Below are positions 25,266-38,400 of a stretch of 64,000 nt of DNA, in pieces. Source of the DNA: Fasciola hepatica (lineage: Eukaryota; Platyhelminthes; Trematoda; Plagiorchiida; Fasciolidae); the NCBI GenBank assembly GCA_948099385.1, contig CANUEZ040000191.1, forward strand, positions 6,572,001 through 6,636,000, written 5' to 3'. A program made the position numbers and the translations under genes. Position 1 is the first letter of the stretch. Every line of letters begins with the position of its first letter. The notes below the pieces were generated by a model. That model did no database searches and was not told the origin of the DNA. It saw nothing but the letters and a program-made list of their open reading frames with translations.

Positions 25266-26965
25266 TTATGAACAATCCCCACACAGATTGCTCATACGAT
25301 GCAATAGAGCAGTAGCAGAGTAGATTTGTATAATATGATTCTCCATGCAGCTTGAACACTGAACTGACCATTGAAAATGATGGAAGCACTGTACAGATGT
25401 TTGATCCGCTAAGGGAATCATGAGCATTGCACATGGACAGAGCCCACACGAGGACACGAACAAGGGTTGGGGTGAACGAATGTCACACGAACACCCAAAC
25501 CACAAGGCTTACCGATATGGGTCTCAGCGCATTGTTCAACATATACAATACATGATATAGCACAATCCCCAAATTGGATTCGGCTTTCGCTTTGGCTTTG
25601 AACGGTAACAACCAAATTCTCGCACACCGATCCAATCCTATGTTCCATCACTTCTCTATTTATGGGCCTAAGTAAAACCAAGGCATTCCCTTATGAACAA
25701 TCCCCACACAGATTGCTCATACAATGCAATAGAGCAGTAGCAGAGTACATTTGTATAATATGATTCTCCATGCAGCTTGAACACTGAACTGACCATTGAA
25801 AATGATGGAAGCACTGTACAGCTGTTTGATCCGCTAAGGGAATCATGAGCATTGCACATGGACAGAGCCCACACGGGGACACGAACAAGGGTTGGGGTGA
25901 ACGAATGTCACTCGAACATCCAAACCACAAGGCTATCCGATATGGGTCTGAACGCTTTGTTCAACATATACACTACATGATATAGCACAATCCCCAAATT
26001 GGCTTCGGTTTTCGCATTGGCTTTTTACGGTAACAATCAAATTCTCGCACACCGATCCAATCCTATGTTCCATCACTTCTCTATTTATGGGCCTAAGTAA
26101 AACCAAGGCATTCCCTTATGAACAATCCCCACACAGATTGCTCATACAATGCAATAGAGCAGTAGCAGAGTAGATTTGTATATTATGATTCTCCATGCAG
26201 CTTGAACACTGAACTGACCATTGAAAATGATGGAAGCACTGTACAGCTGTTTGATCCGCTAAGGGAATCATGAGCATTGCACATGGACAGAGCCCACACG
26301 GGGACACGAACAAGGGTTGGGGTGAACGAATGTCAGTCGAACACCCAAACCACAAGGCTATCCGATATGGGTCTCAACGCTTTGTTCAACATATACAATA
26401 CATGATATAGCACAATCCCCAAATCGGATTCGGCTTTCGCTTTCGCTTTGAACGGTAACAACCAAATTCTCGCACACCGATCCAATCCTATGTTCCATCA
26501 CTTCTCTATTTATGGGCCTAAGTAAAACCAAGGCATTCCCTTATGAACAATCCCCACACAGATTGCTCATACAATGCAATAGAGCAGTAGCAGAGTAGAT
26601 TTGTATAATATGATTCTCCATGCAGCTTGAACACTGAACTGACCATTGAAAATGATGGAAGCACTGTACAGCTGTTTGATCCGCTAAGGGAATCATGAGC
26701 ATTGCACATGGACAGAGCCCACACGGGGACACGAACAAGGGTTGGGGTGAACGAATGTCAGTCGAACACCCAAACCACAAGGCTAACTGATATGGGTCTG
26801 AACGCTTTGTTCAAAATATACACTACATGATATAGCACAATCCCCAAATCGGCTTCGGTTTTCGCATTGGCTTTTTACGGTAACAATCAAATTCTCGCAC
26901 ACCGATCCAATCCTATGTTCCATCACTTCTCTATTTATGGGCCTAAGTAAAACCAAGGCATTCCC
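25266..26965. repeat. A-B-C-D tetramer, copy 2 (1700 bp)
   Basis: The A marker ctcatacgat recurs at 25291 and the C marker tattatgatt at 26181, both exactly 1700 bases after copy 1. The A monomer here has cccacacgaggac instead of cctacacgtggac, a short patch typical of other monomers and a likely conversion tract. Confidence 0.9.
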
Positions 26966-28240
26966 TTATGAACAATCCCCACACAGATTGCTCATACGAT
27001 GCAATAGAGCAGTAGCAGAGTAGATTTGTATAATATGATTCTCCATGCAGCTTGAACACTGAACTGACCATTGAAAATGATGGAAGCACTGTACAGATGT
27101 TTGATCCGCTAAGGGAATCATGAGCATTGCACATGGACAGAGCCTACACGTGGACACGAACAAGGGTTGGGGTGAACGAATGTCACACGAACACCCAAAC
27201 CACAAGGCTTACCGATATGGGTCTCAGCGCATTGTTCAACATATACAATACATGATATAGCACAATCCCCAAATTGGATTCGGCTTTCGCTTTGGCTTTG
27301 AACGGTAACAATCAAATTCTCGCACACCGATCCAATCCTATGTTCCATCACTTCTCTATTTATGGGCCTAAGTAAAACCAAGGCATTCCCTTATGAACAA
27401 TCCCCACACAGATTGCTCATACAATGCAATAGAGCAGTAGCAGAGTAGATTTGTATATTATGATTCTCCATGCAGCTTGAACACTGAACTGACCATTGAA
27501 AATGATGGAAGCACTGTACAGCTGTTTGATCCGCTAAGGGAATCATGAGCATTGCACATGGACAGAGCCCACACGGGGACACGAACAAGGGTTGGGGTGA
27601 ACGAATGTCAGTCGAACACCCAAACCACAAGGCTATCCGATATGGGTCTCAACGCTTTGTTCAACATATACAATACATGATATAGCACAATCCCCAAATC
27701 GGATTCGGCTTTCGCTTTCGCTTTGAACGGTAACAACCAAATTCTCGCACACCGATCCAATCCTATGTTCCATCACTTCTCTATTTATGGGCCTAAGTAA
27801 AACCAAGGCATTCCCTTATGAACAATCCCCACACAGATTGCTCATACAATGCAATAGAGCAGTAGCAGAGTAGATTTGTATAATATGATTCTCCATGCAG
27901 CTTGAACACTGAACTGACCATTGAAAATGATGGAAGCACTGTACAGCTGTTTGATCCGCTAAGGGAATCATGAGCATTGCACATGGACAGAGCCCACACG
28001 GGGACACGAACAAGGGTTGGGGTGAACGAATGTCAGTCGAACACCCAAACCACAAGGCTATCCGATATGGGTCTGAACGCTTTGTTCAAAATATACACTA
28101 CATGATATAGCACAATCCCCAAATCGGCTTCGGTTTTCGCATTGGCTTTTTACGGTAACAATCAAATTCTCGCACACCGATCCAATCCTATGTTCCATCA
28201 CTTCTCTATTTATGGGCCTAAGTAAAACCAAGGCATTCCC
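26966..28240. repeat. A-C-D tetramer copy lacking monomer B (1275 bp)
   Basis: A (26966; marker at 26991) is followed directly by C (27391; tattatgatt at 27456) and D (27816). The variable box of A begins as A (gctttggctttga up to 27301) and ends with the B-type aatcaaattc from 27312. This places the junction in the shared bases 27302-27311. Confidence 0.88.
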
Positions 28241-29940
28241 TTATGAACAATCCCCACACAGATTGCTCATACGATGCAATAGAGCAGTAGCAGAGTAGAT
28301 TTGTATAATATGATTCTCCATGCAGCTTGAACACTGAACTGACCATTGAAAATGATGGAAGCACTGTACAGATGTTTGATCCGCTAAGGGAATCATGAGC
28401 ATTGCACATGGACAGAGCCTACACGTGGACACGAACAAGGGTTGGGGTGAACGAATGTCACACGAACACCCAAACCACAAGGCTTACCGATATGGGTCTC
28501 AGCGCATTGTTCAACATATACAATACATGATATAGCACAATCCCCAAATTGGATTCGGCTTTCGCTTTGGCTTTGAACGGTAACAACCAAATTCTCGCAC
28601 ACCGATCCAATCCTATGTTCCATCACTTCTCTATTTATGGGCCTAAGTAAAACCAAGGCATTCCCTTATGAACAATCCCCACACAGATTGCTCATACAAT
28701 GCAATAGAGCAGTAGCAGAGTACATTTGTATAATATGATTCTCCATGCAGCTTGAACACTGAACTGACCATTGAAAATGATGGAAGCACTGTACAGCTGT
28801 TTGATCCGCTAAGGGAATCATGAGCATTGCACATGGACAGAGCCCACACGGGGACACGAACAAGGGTTGGGGTGAACGAATGTCACTCGAACATCCAAAC
28901 CACAAGGCTATCCGATATGGGTCTGAACGCTTTGTTCAACATATACACTACATGATATAGCACAATCCCCAAATTGGCTTCGGTTTTCGCATTGGCTTTT
29001 TACGGTAACAATCAAATTCTCGCACACCGATCCAATCCTATGTTCCATCACTTCTCTATTTATGGGCCTAAGTAAAACCAAGGCATTCCCTTATGAACAA
29101 TCCCCACACAGATTGCTCATACAATGCAATAGAGCAGTAGCAGAGTAGATTTGTATATTATGATTCTCCATGCAGCTTGAACACTGAACTGACCATTGAA
29201 AATGATGGAAGCACTGTACAGCTGTTTGATCCGCTAAGGGAATCATGAGCATTGCACATGGACAGAGCCCACACGGGGACACGAACAAGGGTTGGGGTGA
29301 ACGAATGTCAGTCGAACACCCAAACCACAAGGCTAACTGATATGGGTCTCAACGCTTTGTTCAACATATACAATACATGATATAGCACAATCCCCAAATC
29401 GGATTCGGCTTTCGCTTTCGCTTTGAACGGTAACAACCAAATTCTCGCACACCGATCCAATCCTATGTTCCATCACTTCTCTATTTATGGGCCTAAGTAA
29501 AACCAAGGCATTCCCTTATGAACAATCCCCACACAGATTGCTCATACAATGCAATAGAGCAGTAGCAGAGTAGATTTGTATAATATGATTCTCCATGCAG
29601 CTTGAACACTGAACTGACCATTGAAAATGATGGAAGCACTGTACAGCTGTTTGATCCGCTAAGGGAATCATGAGCATTGCACATGGACAGAGCCCACACG
29701 GGGACACGAACAAGGGTTGGGGTGAACGAATGTCAGTCGAACACCCAAACCACAAGGCTATCCGATATGGGTCTCAACGCTTTGTTCAAAATATACACTA
29801 CATGATATAGCACAATCCCCAAATTGGCTTCGGTTTTCGCATTGGATTTTTACGGTAACAATCAAATTTTCGCACACCGATCCAATCCTATGTTCCATCA
29901 CTTCTCCATTTATGGGCCTAAGTGAAACCAAGGCATTCCA
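28241..29940. repeat. A-B-C-D tetramer, last copy (1700 bp)
   Basis: The A marker is at 28266 and the C marker at 29156. Monomer D ends with a private variable box (ggatttttacgg near 29845) and with cttctccattt and agtgaaacc. The following monomer at 29941 is alpha type, so the tetramer series stops here. Confidence 0.88.
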
Positions 29941-32915
29941 TTATGAACAATCCCCACACAGATTGCTCATACAATGCAATAGAGCAGTAGCAGAGTAGAT
30001 TTGTATAATATGATTCTCCATGCAGCTTGAACACTGAACTGACCATTGAAAATGATGGAAGCACTGTACAGCTGTTTGATCCGCTAAAGGAATCATGAGC
30101 ATTGCACATGGACAGAGCCCACACGAGGACACGAACAAGGGTTGGGGTGAACGATTGTCACTCGAACATCCAAACCACAAGGCTATCCGATATGGGTCTG
30201 AACGCTTTGTTCAACATATACACTACATGATATAGCACAATCCCCAAATTGGATTCGGCTTTCGCTTTCGCTTTGAACGGTAACAACCAAATTCTCGCAC
30301 ACCGATCCAATCCTATGTTCCATCACTTCTCTATTTATGGGCCTAAGTAAAACCAAGGCATTCCCTTATGAACAATCCCCACACAGATTGCTCATACAAT
30401 GCAATAGAGCAGTAGCAGAGTACATTTGTATAATATGATTCTCCATGCAGCTTGAACACTGAACTGACCAATGAAAATGATGGAAGCACTGTAGAGCTGT
30501 TTGATCCGCTAAGGGAATCATGAGCATTGCACATGGACAGAGCCCACACGGGGACACGAACAAGGGTTGGGGTGAACGAATGTCAGTCGAACACCCAAAC
30601 CACAAGGCTATCCGATATGGGTCTGAACGCTTTGTTCAAAATATACACTACATGATATAGCACAATCCCCAAATCGGCTTCGGTTTTCGCATTGGCTTTT
30701 TACGGTAACAATCAAATTTTCGCACACCGATCCAATCCTATGTTCCATCACTTCTCTATTTATGGGCCTAAGTAAAACCAAGGCATTCCCTTATGAACAA
30801 TCCCCACACAGATTGCTCATACAATGCAATAGAGCAGTAGCAGAGTAGATTTGTATAATATGATTCGCCATGCAGCTTGAACACTGAACTGACCATTGAA
30901 AATGATGGAAGCACTGTACAGCTGTTTGATCCGCTAAGGGAATCATGAGCATTGCACATGGACAGAGCCTACACGGGGACACGAACAAGGGTTGGGGTGA
31001 ACGAATGTCACACGAACACCCAAACCACAAGGCTAACCGATATGGGTCTCAGCGCTTTGTTCAACATATACAATTCATGATATAGCACAATCCCCAAATT
31101 GTATTCGGCTTTCGCTTTGGCTTTGAACGGTAACAACCAAATTCTCGCACACCGATCCAATCCTATGTTCCATCACTTCTGTATTTATGGGCCTAAGTAA
31201 AACCAAGGCATTCCCTTATGAACAATCCCCACACAGATTGCTCATACAATGCAATAGAGCAGTAGCAGAGTAGATTTGTATAATATGATTCTCCATGCAG
31301 CTTGAACACTGAACTGACCATTGAAAATGATGGAAGCACTGTACAGCTGTTTGATCCGCTAAGGGAATCATGAGCATTGCACATGGACAGAGCCTACACG
31401 GGGACACGAACAAGGGTTGGGGTGAACGAATGTCACACGAACACCCAAACCACAAGGCTATCCGATATGGGTCTCAACGCTTTGTTCAACATATACAATA
31501 CATGATATAGCACAATCCCCAAATTGTCTTCGGCTTTCGCATTGGATTTGAACGGTAACAATCAAATTTTCGCACACCAATCCAGTCCTATGTTCCATCA
31601 CTTCTCTATTTATGGGCCTTAGTAAAACCAAGGCATTCCCTTATGAACAATCCCCACACAGATTGCTCATACAATGCAATAGAGCAGTAGCAGAGTACAT
31701 TTGTATAATATGATTCTCCATGCAGCTTGAACACTGAACTGACCATTGAAAATGATGGAAGCACTGTACAGCTGTTTGATCCGCTAAAGGAATCATGAGC
31801 ATTGCACATGGACAGAGCCCACACGGGGACACGAACAAGGGTTGGGGTGAACGAATGTCAGTCGAACACCCAAACCACAAGGCTATCCGATATGGGTCTG
31901 AACGCTTTGTTCAACATATACAATACATGATATAGCACAATCCCCAAATTGGCTTCGGCTTTCGCTTTCGCTTTGAACGGTAACAACCAAATTCTCGCAC
32001 ACCGATCCAATCCTATGTTCCATCATATCTCTATTTATGGGCCTAAGTAAAACCAAGGCATTCCCTTATGAACAATCCCCACACAGATTGCTCATACAAT
32101 GCAATAGAGCAGTAGCAGAGTACATTTGTATAATATGATTCTCCATGCAGCTTGAACACTGAACTGACCATTGAAAATGATGGAAGCACTGTACAGCTGT
32201 TTGATCCGCTAAGGGAATCATGAGCATTGCACATGGACAGAGCCCACACGGGGACACGAACAAGGGTTGGGGTGAACGAATGTCAGTCGAACACCCAAAC
32301 CACAAGGCTATCCGATATGGGTCTGAACGCTTTGTTCAACATATACACTACATGATATAGCGCAATCCCCAAATTGGCTTCGGTTTTCGCATTGGCTTTT
32401 TACGGTAACAATCAAATTCTCGCACACCGATCCAATCCTATGTTCCATCACTTCTCTATTTATGGGCCTAAGTAAAACCAAGGCATTCCCTTATGAACAA
32501 TCCCCACACAGATTGCTCATACAATGCAATAGAGCAGTAGCAGAGTAGATTTTTATAATATGATTCTCCATGCAGCTTGAACACTGAACTGACCATTGAA
32601 AATGATGGAAGCACTGTACAGCTGTTTGATCCGCTAAGGGAATCATGAGCATTGCACATGGACAGAGCCCACACGGGGACACGAACAAGGATTGGGGTGA
32701 ACGAATGTCAGTCGAACACCCAAACCACAAGGCTATCTGATATGGGTCTGAACGCTTTGTTCAACATATACAATACATGATATAGCACAATCCCCAAATC
32801 GGATTCGGCTTTCGCTTTCGCTTTGAACGGTAACAATCAAATTCTCGCACACCGATCCAATCCTATGTTCCATCACTTCTCTATTTATGGGCCTAAGTAA
32901 AACCAAGGCATTCCC
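29941..32915. repeat. Mosaic stretch of seven monomers
   Basis: Alpha (29941), I-type (30366), gamma (30791 and 31216) and mixed monomers. Monomer 30791-31215 shares gtattcgg (31101) and ctgtatttatgg (31180) with 17616-18040, exactly 13,175 bases or 31 monomers away. The box at 31525-31550 (tgtcttcggctttcgcattg) reappears near 33648. Confidence 0.7.
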
Positions 32916-34187
32916 TTATGAACAATCCCCACACAGATTGCTCATACAATGCAATAGAGCAGTAGCAGAGTAGATTTGTATAATATGATTCTCCATGCAG
33001 CTTGACCACGGAACTGACCATTGAAAATGATGGAAGCACTGTACAGCTGTTTGATCCGCTAAGGGAATCATGAGCATTGCACATGGACAGAGCCTACACG
33101 GGGACACGAACAAGGGTTGGGGTGAACGAATGTCACTCGAACACCCAAACCACAAGGCTAACCGATATGGGTCTCAGCGCTTTGTTCAACGTATACAATT
33201 CATGATATAGCACAATCCCCAAATTGGATTCGGCTTTCGCTTTCGCTTTGAACGGTAACAACCAAATTCTCGCACACCGATCCAATCCTATGTTCCATCA
33301 CTTCTCTATTTATGGGTATAGTAAAACCAAGGCATTCCCTTATGAACAATCCCCACACAGATTGCTCATACAATGCAATAGAGCAGTAGCAGAGTAGATT
33401 TGTATAATATGATTCTCCATGCAGCTTGAACACTGAACTGACCATTGAAAATTATGGAAGCACTGTACAGCTGTTTGAGCCGCTAAGGGAATCATGAGCA
33501 TTGCACATGGACAGAGCCCACACGGGGACACGAACAAGGGTTGGGGTGAACGAATGTCAGTCGAACACCCAAACCACAAGGCTATCCGATATGGGTCTCA
33601 ACGCTTTGTTCAACATATACACTACATGATATAGCACAATCCCCAAATTGTCTTCGGCTTTCGCATTGGATTTGAACGGTAACAACCAAATTCTCGCACA
33701 CCGATCCAATCCTATGTTCCATCACTTCTCTATTTATGGGCCTAAGGAAAACCAAGGCATTCCCTTATGAACAATCCCCACAGATTGCTCATACAATGCA
33801 ATAGAGCAGTAGCAGAGTAGATTTGTATAATATGATTCTCCATGCAGCTTGAACAATGAAGTGACCATTGAAAATGATGGAAGCACTGTACAGCTGTTTG
33901 ATCCGCTAAGGGAATAATGAGCATTGCACATGGTCGGAGCCCACACTGGCACACGAACAAGGGTTGGGGTGAACGAATGTCAGTCTAACACCCAAACCAC
34001 AAGGCTATCCGATATGGGTCTGAACGCTTTGTTCAACATATACACTACATGATATAGCACAATCCCCAAATCGGATTCGGCTTTCGCTTTCGCTTTGAAC
34101 GGTAACAATCAAATTCTCGCACACCGATCCAATCCTATGTTCCATCACTTCTCTATTTATGGGCCTAAGTAAAACCAAGGCATTCCC
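32916..34187. repeat. Deletion-marked trimer, copy 1 (1272 bp)
   Basis: Three monomers of 424, 425 and 423 bases. Diagnostic features are gcttgaccacggaactg near 33000, a one-base loss at gggtatagtaaaacc (33316), and aaggaaaacc followed by a two-base loss at ccccacagattg (33778). The third monomer is beta type. The shared segment with the next copy ends near 33850, so the duplication covers two monomers plus the start of a third. Confidence 0.8.
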
Positions 34188-35459
34188 TTATGAACAATCC
34201 CCACACAGATTGCTCATACAATGCAATAGAGCAGTAGCAGAGTAGATTTGTAAAATATGATTCTCCATGCAGCTTGACCACGGAACTGACCATTGAAAAT
34301 GATGGAAGCACTGTACAGCTGTTTGATCCGCTAAGGGAATCATGAGCATTGCACATGGACAGAGCCTACACGGGGACACGAACAAGGGTTGGGGTGAACG
34401 AATGTCACTCGAACACCCAAACCACAAGGCTAACCGATATGGGTCTCAGCGCTTTGTTCAACGTATACAATTCATGATATAGCACAATCCCCAAATTGGA
34501 TTCGGCTTTCGCTTTCGCTTTGAACGGTAACAACCAAATTCTCGCACACCGATCCAATCCTATGTTCCATCACTTCTCTATTTATGGGTATAGTAAAACC
34601 AAGGCATTCCCTTATGAACAATCCCCACACAGATTGCTCATACAATGCAATAGAGCAGTAGCAGAGTAGATTTGTATAATATGATTCTCCATGCAGCTTG
34701 AACACTGAACTGACCATTGAAAATTATGGAAGCACTGTACAGCTGTTTGAGCCGCTAAGGGAATCATGAGCATTGCACATGGACAGAGCCCACACGGGGA
34801 CACGAACAAGGGTTGGGGTGAACGAATGTCAGTCGAACACCCAAACCACAAGGCTATCCGATATGGGTCTCAACGCTTTGTTCAACATATACACTACATG
34901 ATATAGCACAATCCCCAAATTGGATTCGGCTTTCGCATTGGATTTGAACGGTAACAATCAACTTCTCGCACACCGATCCAATCCTATGTTCCATCACTTC
35001 TCTATTTATGGGCCTAAGGAAAACCAAGGCATTCCCTTATGAACAATCCCCACAGATTGCTCATACAATGCAATAGAGCAGTAGCAGAGTAGATTTGTAT
35101 AATATGATTCTCCATGCAGCTTGAACACTGAACTGACCATTGAAAATTATGGAAGCACTGTACAGCTGTTTGATGCGCTAAGGGAATCATGAGCATTGCA
35201 CATGGACAGAGCCCACACGGGGACACGAACAAGGGTTGGGGTGAACGAATGTCACACGAACACCCAAACCACAATGCTATCCGATATGTGTCTGAACGCT
35301 TTGTTCAACATATACAATACATGATATAGCACAATCCGCAAATTGGATTCGGCTTTCGCTTTCGCTTTGAACGGTAACCATCAAATTCTCGCACACCGAT
35401 CCAATCCTATGTTCCATCACTTCTCTATTTATGGGCCTAAGTAAAACCAAGGCATTCAC
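34188..35459. repeat. Deletion-marked trimer, copy 2 (1272 bp)
   Basis: It carries the same set of changes as copy 1 at an offset of 1272: gcttgaccacggaactg, gggtatagtaaaacc (34588) and ccccacagattg (35050). Sharing two independent small deletions shows common descent by duplication. The third monomer differs from copy 1: it has aaattatgg, tgatgcgc and tgtcacacg instead of beta markers. Confidence 0.8.
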
Positions 35460-38400
35460 TTATGAACAATCCCCACACAGATTGCTCATACAATGCAATA
35501 GAGCAGTAGCAGAGTAGATTTGTATAATATGATTCTCCATGCAGCTTGAACACTGAACTGACCATTGAAAATGATGGAAGCACTGTACAGCTGTTTGATC
35601 CGCTAAGGGAATAATGAGCATTGCACATGGTCGGAGCCCACACTGGCACACGAACAAGGGTTGGGGTGAACGATTGTCACTCGAACATCCAAACCACAAG
35701 GCTAACTGATATGGGTCTCAACGCTTTGTTCAACATATACAATACATGATATAGCACAATCCCCAAATTGGATTCGGCTTTCGCTTTCGCTTTGAACGGT
35801 AACAACCAAATTCTCGCACACCGATCCAATCCTATGTTCCATCACTTCTCTATTTATGGGCCTAAGTAAAACCAAGGCATTCCCTTATGAACAATCCCCA
35901 CACAGATTGCTCATACAATGCCATAGAGCAGTAGCAGAGTAGATTTGTATAATATGATTCTCCATGCAGCTTGAACACTGAACTGACCATTGAAAACTAT
36001 GGAAGCACTGTACAGCTGTTTGATCCACTAAGGGAATCATGAGCATTGCACATGGACAGAGCCCACACGGGGACACGACCAAGGCTTGGGGTGAACGATT
36101 GTCAGTCGAACACCCAAACCACAAGGCTATCCGATATGGGTCTCAACGCTTTGTTCAACATATACAATACATGATATAGCACAATCCCCAAATTGGCTTC
36201 GGCTTTCGCTTTCGCTTTTAACGGTAACAACCAAATTCTCGCACACCGATCCAATCCTATTTTCCATCACTTCTCTATTTATGGGCCTAAGTAAAACCAA
36301 GGCATTCCCTTATGAACAATCCCCACACAGATTGCTCAAACAATGCAATAGAGCAGTAGCAGAGTAGATTTGTATAATATGATTCTCCATGCAACTTGAA
36401 CACTGAACTGACCATTGAAAATTCAGGAAGCACTGTACAGCTGTTTGATCCGCTAAGGGAATCATGAGCATTGCACATGGACAGAGCCCACACGGGGACA
36501 CGAACAAGGGTTGGGGTGAACGAATGTCAGTCGAACACCCAAACCACAAGGCTATCCGATATGGGTCTGAACGCTTTGTTCAACATATACAATACATGAT
36601 ATAGCACAATCCCCAAATTGGATTCGGATTTCGCTTTCGCTTTGAACGGTAACAACCAAATTCTCGCACACCGATCCAATCCTATTTTACATCACTTCTC
36701 TATTTATGGGCCTAAGTAAAACCAAGGCATTCCCTTATGAACAATCCCCACACAGATTGCTCATACAATGCAATAGAGCAGTAGCAGAGTACATTTGTAT
36801 AATATGATTCTCCATGCAGCTTGAACACTGAACTGACCATTGAAAATGATGGAAGCACTGTACAGCTGTTTGATCCGCTAAGGGAATCATGAGCATTGCA
36901 CATGGACAGAGCCCACACGGGGACACGAACAAGGGTTGGGGTGAACGATTGTCAGTCGAACACCCAAACCACAAGGCTATCCGATATGGGTCTCAACGCT
37001 TTGTTCAACATATACACTACATGATATAGCACAATCCCCAAATTGGCTTCGGCTTTCGCTTTGGCTTTGAACGGTAACAACCAAATTCTCGCACACCGAT
37101 CCAATCCTATGTTCCATCAATTCTCTATTTATGGGCCTAAGTAAAACCAAGGCATTCCCTTATGAACAATCCCCACACAGATTGCTCATACAATGCCATA
37201 GAGCAGTAGCAGAGTAGATTTGTATAATATGATTCTCCATGCAGCTTGAACACTGAACTGACCATTGAAAATTATGGAAGCACTGTACAGCTGTTTGATC
37301 CCATAAGGGAATCATGAGCATTGCACATGGACAGAGCCCACACGGGGACACGAACAAGGGTTGGGGTGAACGAATGTCAGTCGAACACCCAAACCACAAG
37401 GCTATCCGATATGGGTCTCAACGCTTTGTTCAACATATACAATACATGATATAGCACAATCCCCAAATTGGCTTCGGCTTTCGCTTTGACTTTGAACGGT
37501 AACAACCAAATTCTCGCACACCGATCCAATCCTATGTTCCATCATATCTCTATTTATGGGCCTAAGTAAAACCAATGCATTCCCTTATGAACAATCCCCA
37601 CACAGATTGCTCATACAATGCCATAGAGCAGTAGCAGAGTAGATTTGTATAATATGATTCTCCATGCAGCTTGAACACTGAACTGACCATTGAAAATGAT
37701 GGAAGCACTGTACAGCTGTTTGATCCGCTAAGGGAATCATGAGCATTGCACATGGACAGAGCCCACACGGGGACACGAACAAGGGTTGGGGTGAACGAAT
37801 GTCAGTCGAACACCCAAACCACAAGGCTATCCGATATGGGTCTCAACGCTTTGTTCAACATATACAATACATGATATAGCACAATCCCCAAATTGGATTC
37901 GGATTTCGCTTTCGCTTTGAACGGTAACAACCAAATTCTCGCACACCGATCCAATCCTATTTTACATCACTTCTCTATTTATGGGCCTAAGTAAAACCAA
38001 GGCATTCCCTTATGAACAATCCCCACACAGATTGCTCATACAATGCAATAGAGCAGTAGCAGAGTACATTTGTATAATATGATTCTCCATGCAGCTTGAA
38101 CACTGAACTGACCATTGAAAATGATGGAAGCACTGTACAGCTGTTTGATCCGCTAAGGGAATCATGAGCATTGCACATGGACAGAGCCCACACGAGGACA
38201 CGAACAAGGGTTGGGGTGAACGATTGTCACTCGAACACCCAAACCACAAGGCTATCCGATATGGGTCTCAACGCTTTGTTCAACATATACAATACATTAT
38301 ATAGCACAATCCCCAAATTGGATTCGGCTTTCGCATTGGCTTTTTACGGTGACAATCAAATTCTCGCACACCGATCCAATCCTATGTTCCATCACTTCTC

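Larger units (their letters stand above)
1..33315. repeat. Left domain of the array: fixed register, mixed subfamilies
   Basis: Across 78 successive anchors the spacing is exactly 425 bases. Three main subfamilies alternate. Alpha monomers carry ctaaagg, cacgaggac and cgattgtcactcg (for example 2316, 6566, 13791 and 19741). Beta monomers carry aataatgagc with ggtcggagcccacactggc (for example 1891, 3591, 6141 and 22291). Gamma monomers carry gcctacacg, tgtcacacgaac and gtctcagcgc (for example 7416, 9966 and 15491). The variant aaattatgg, common to the right, is absent here. Confidence 0.8.
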
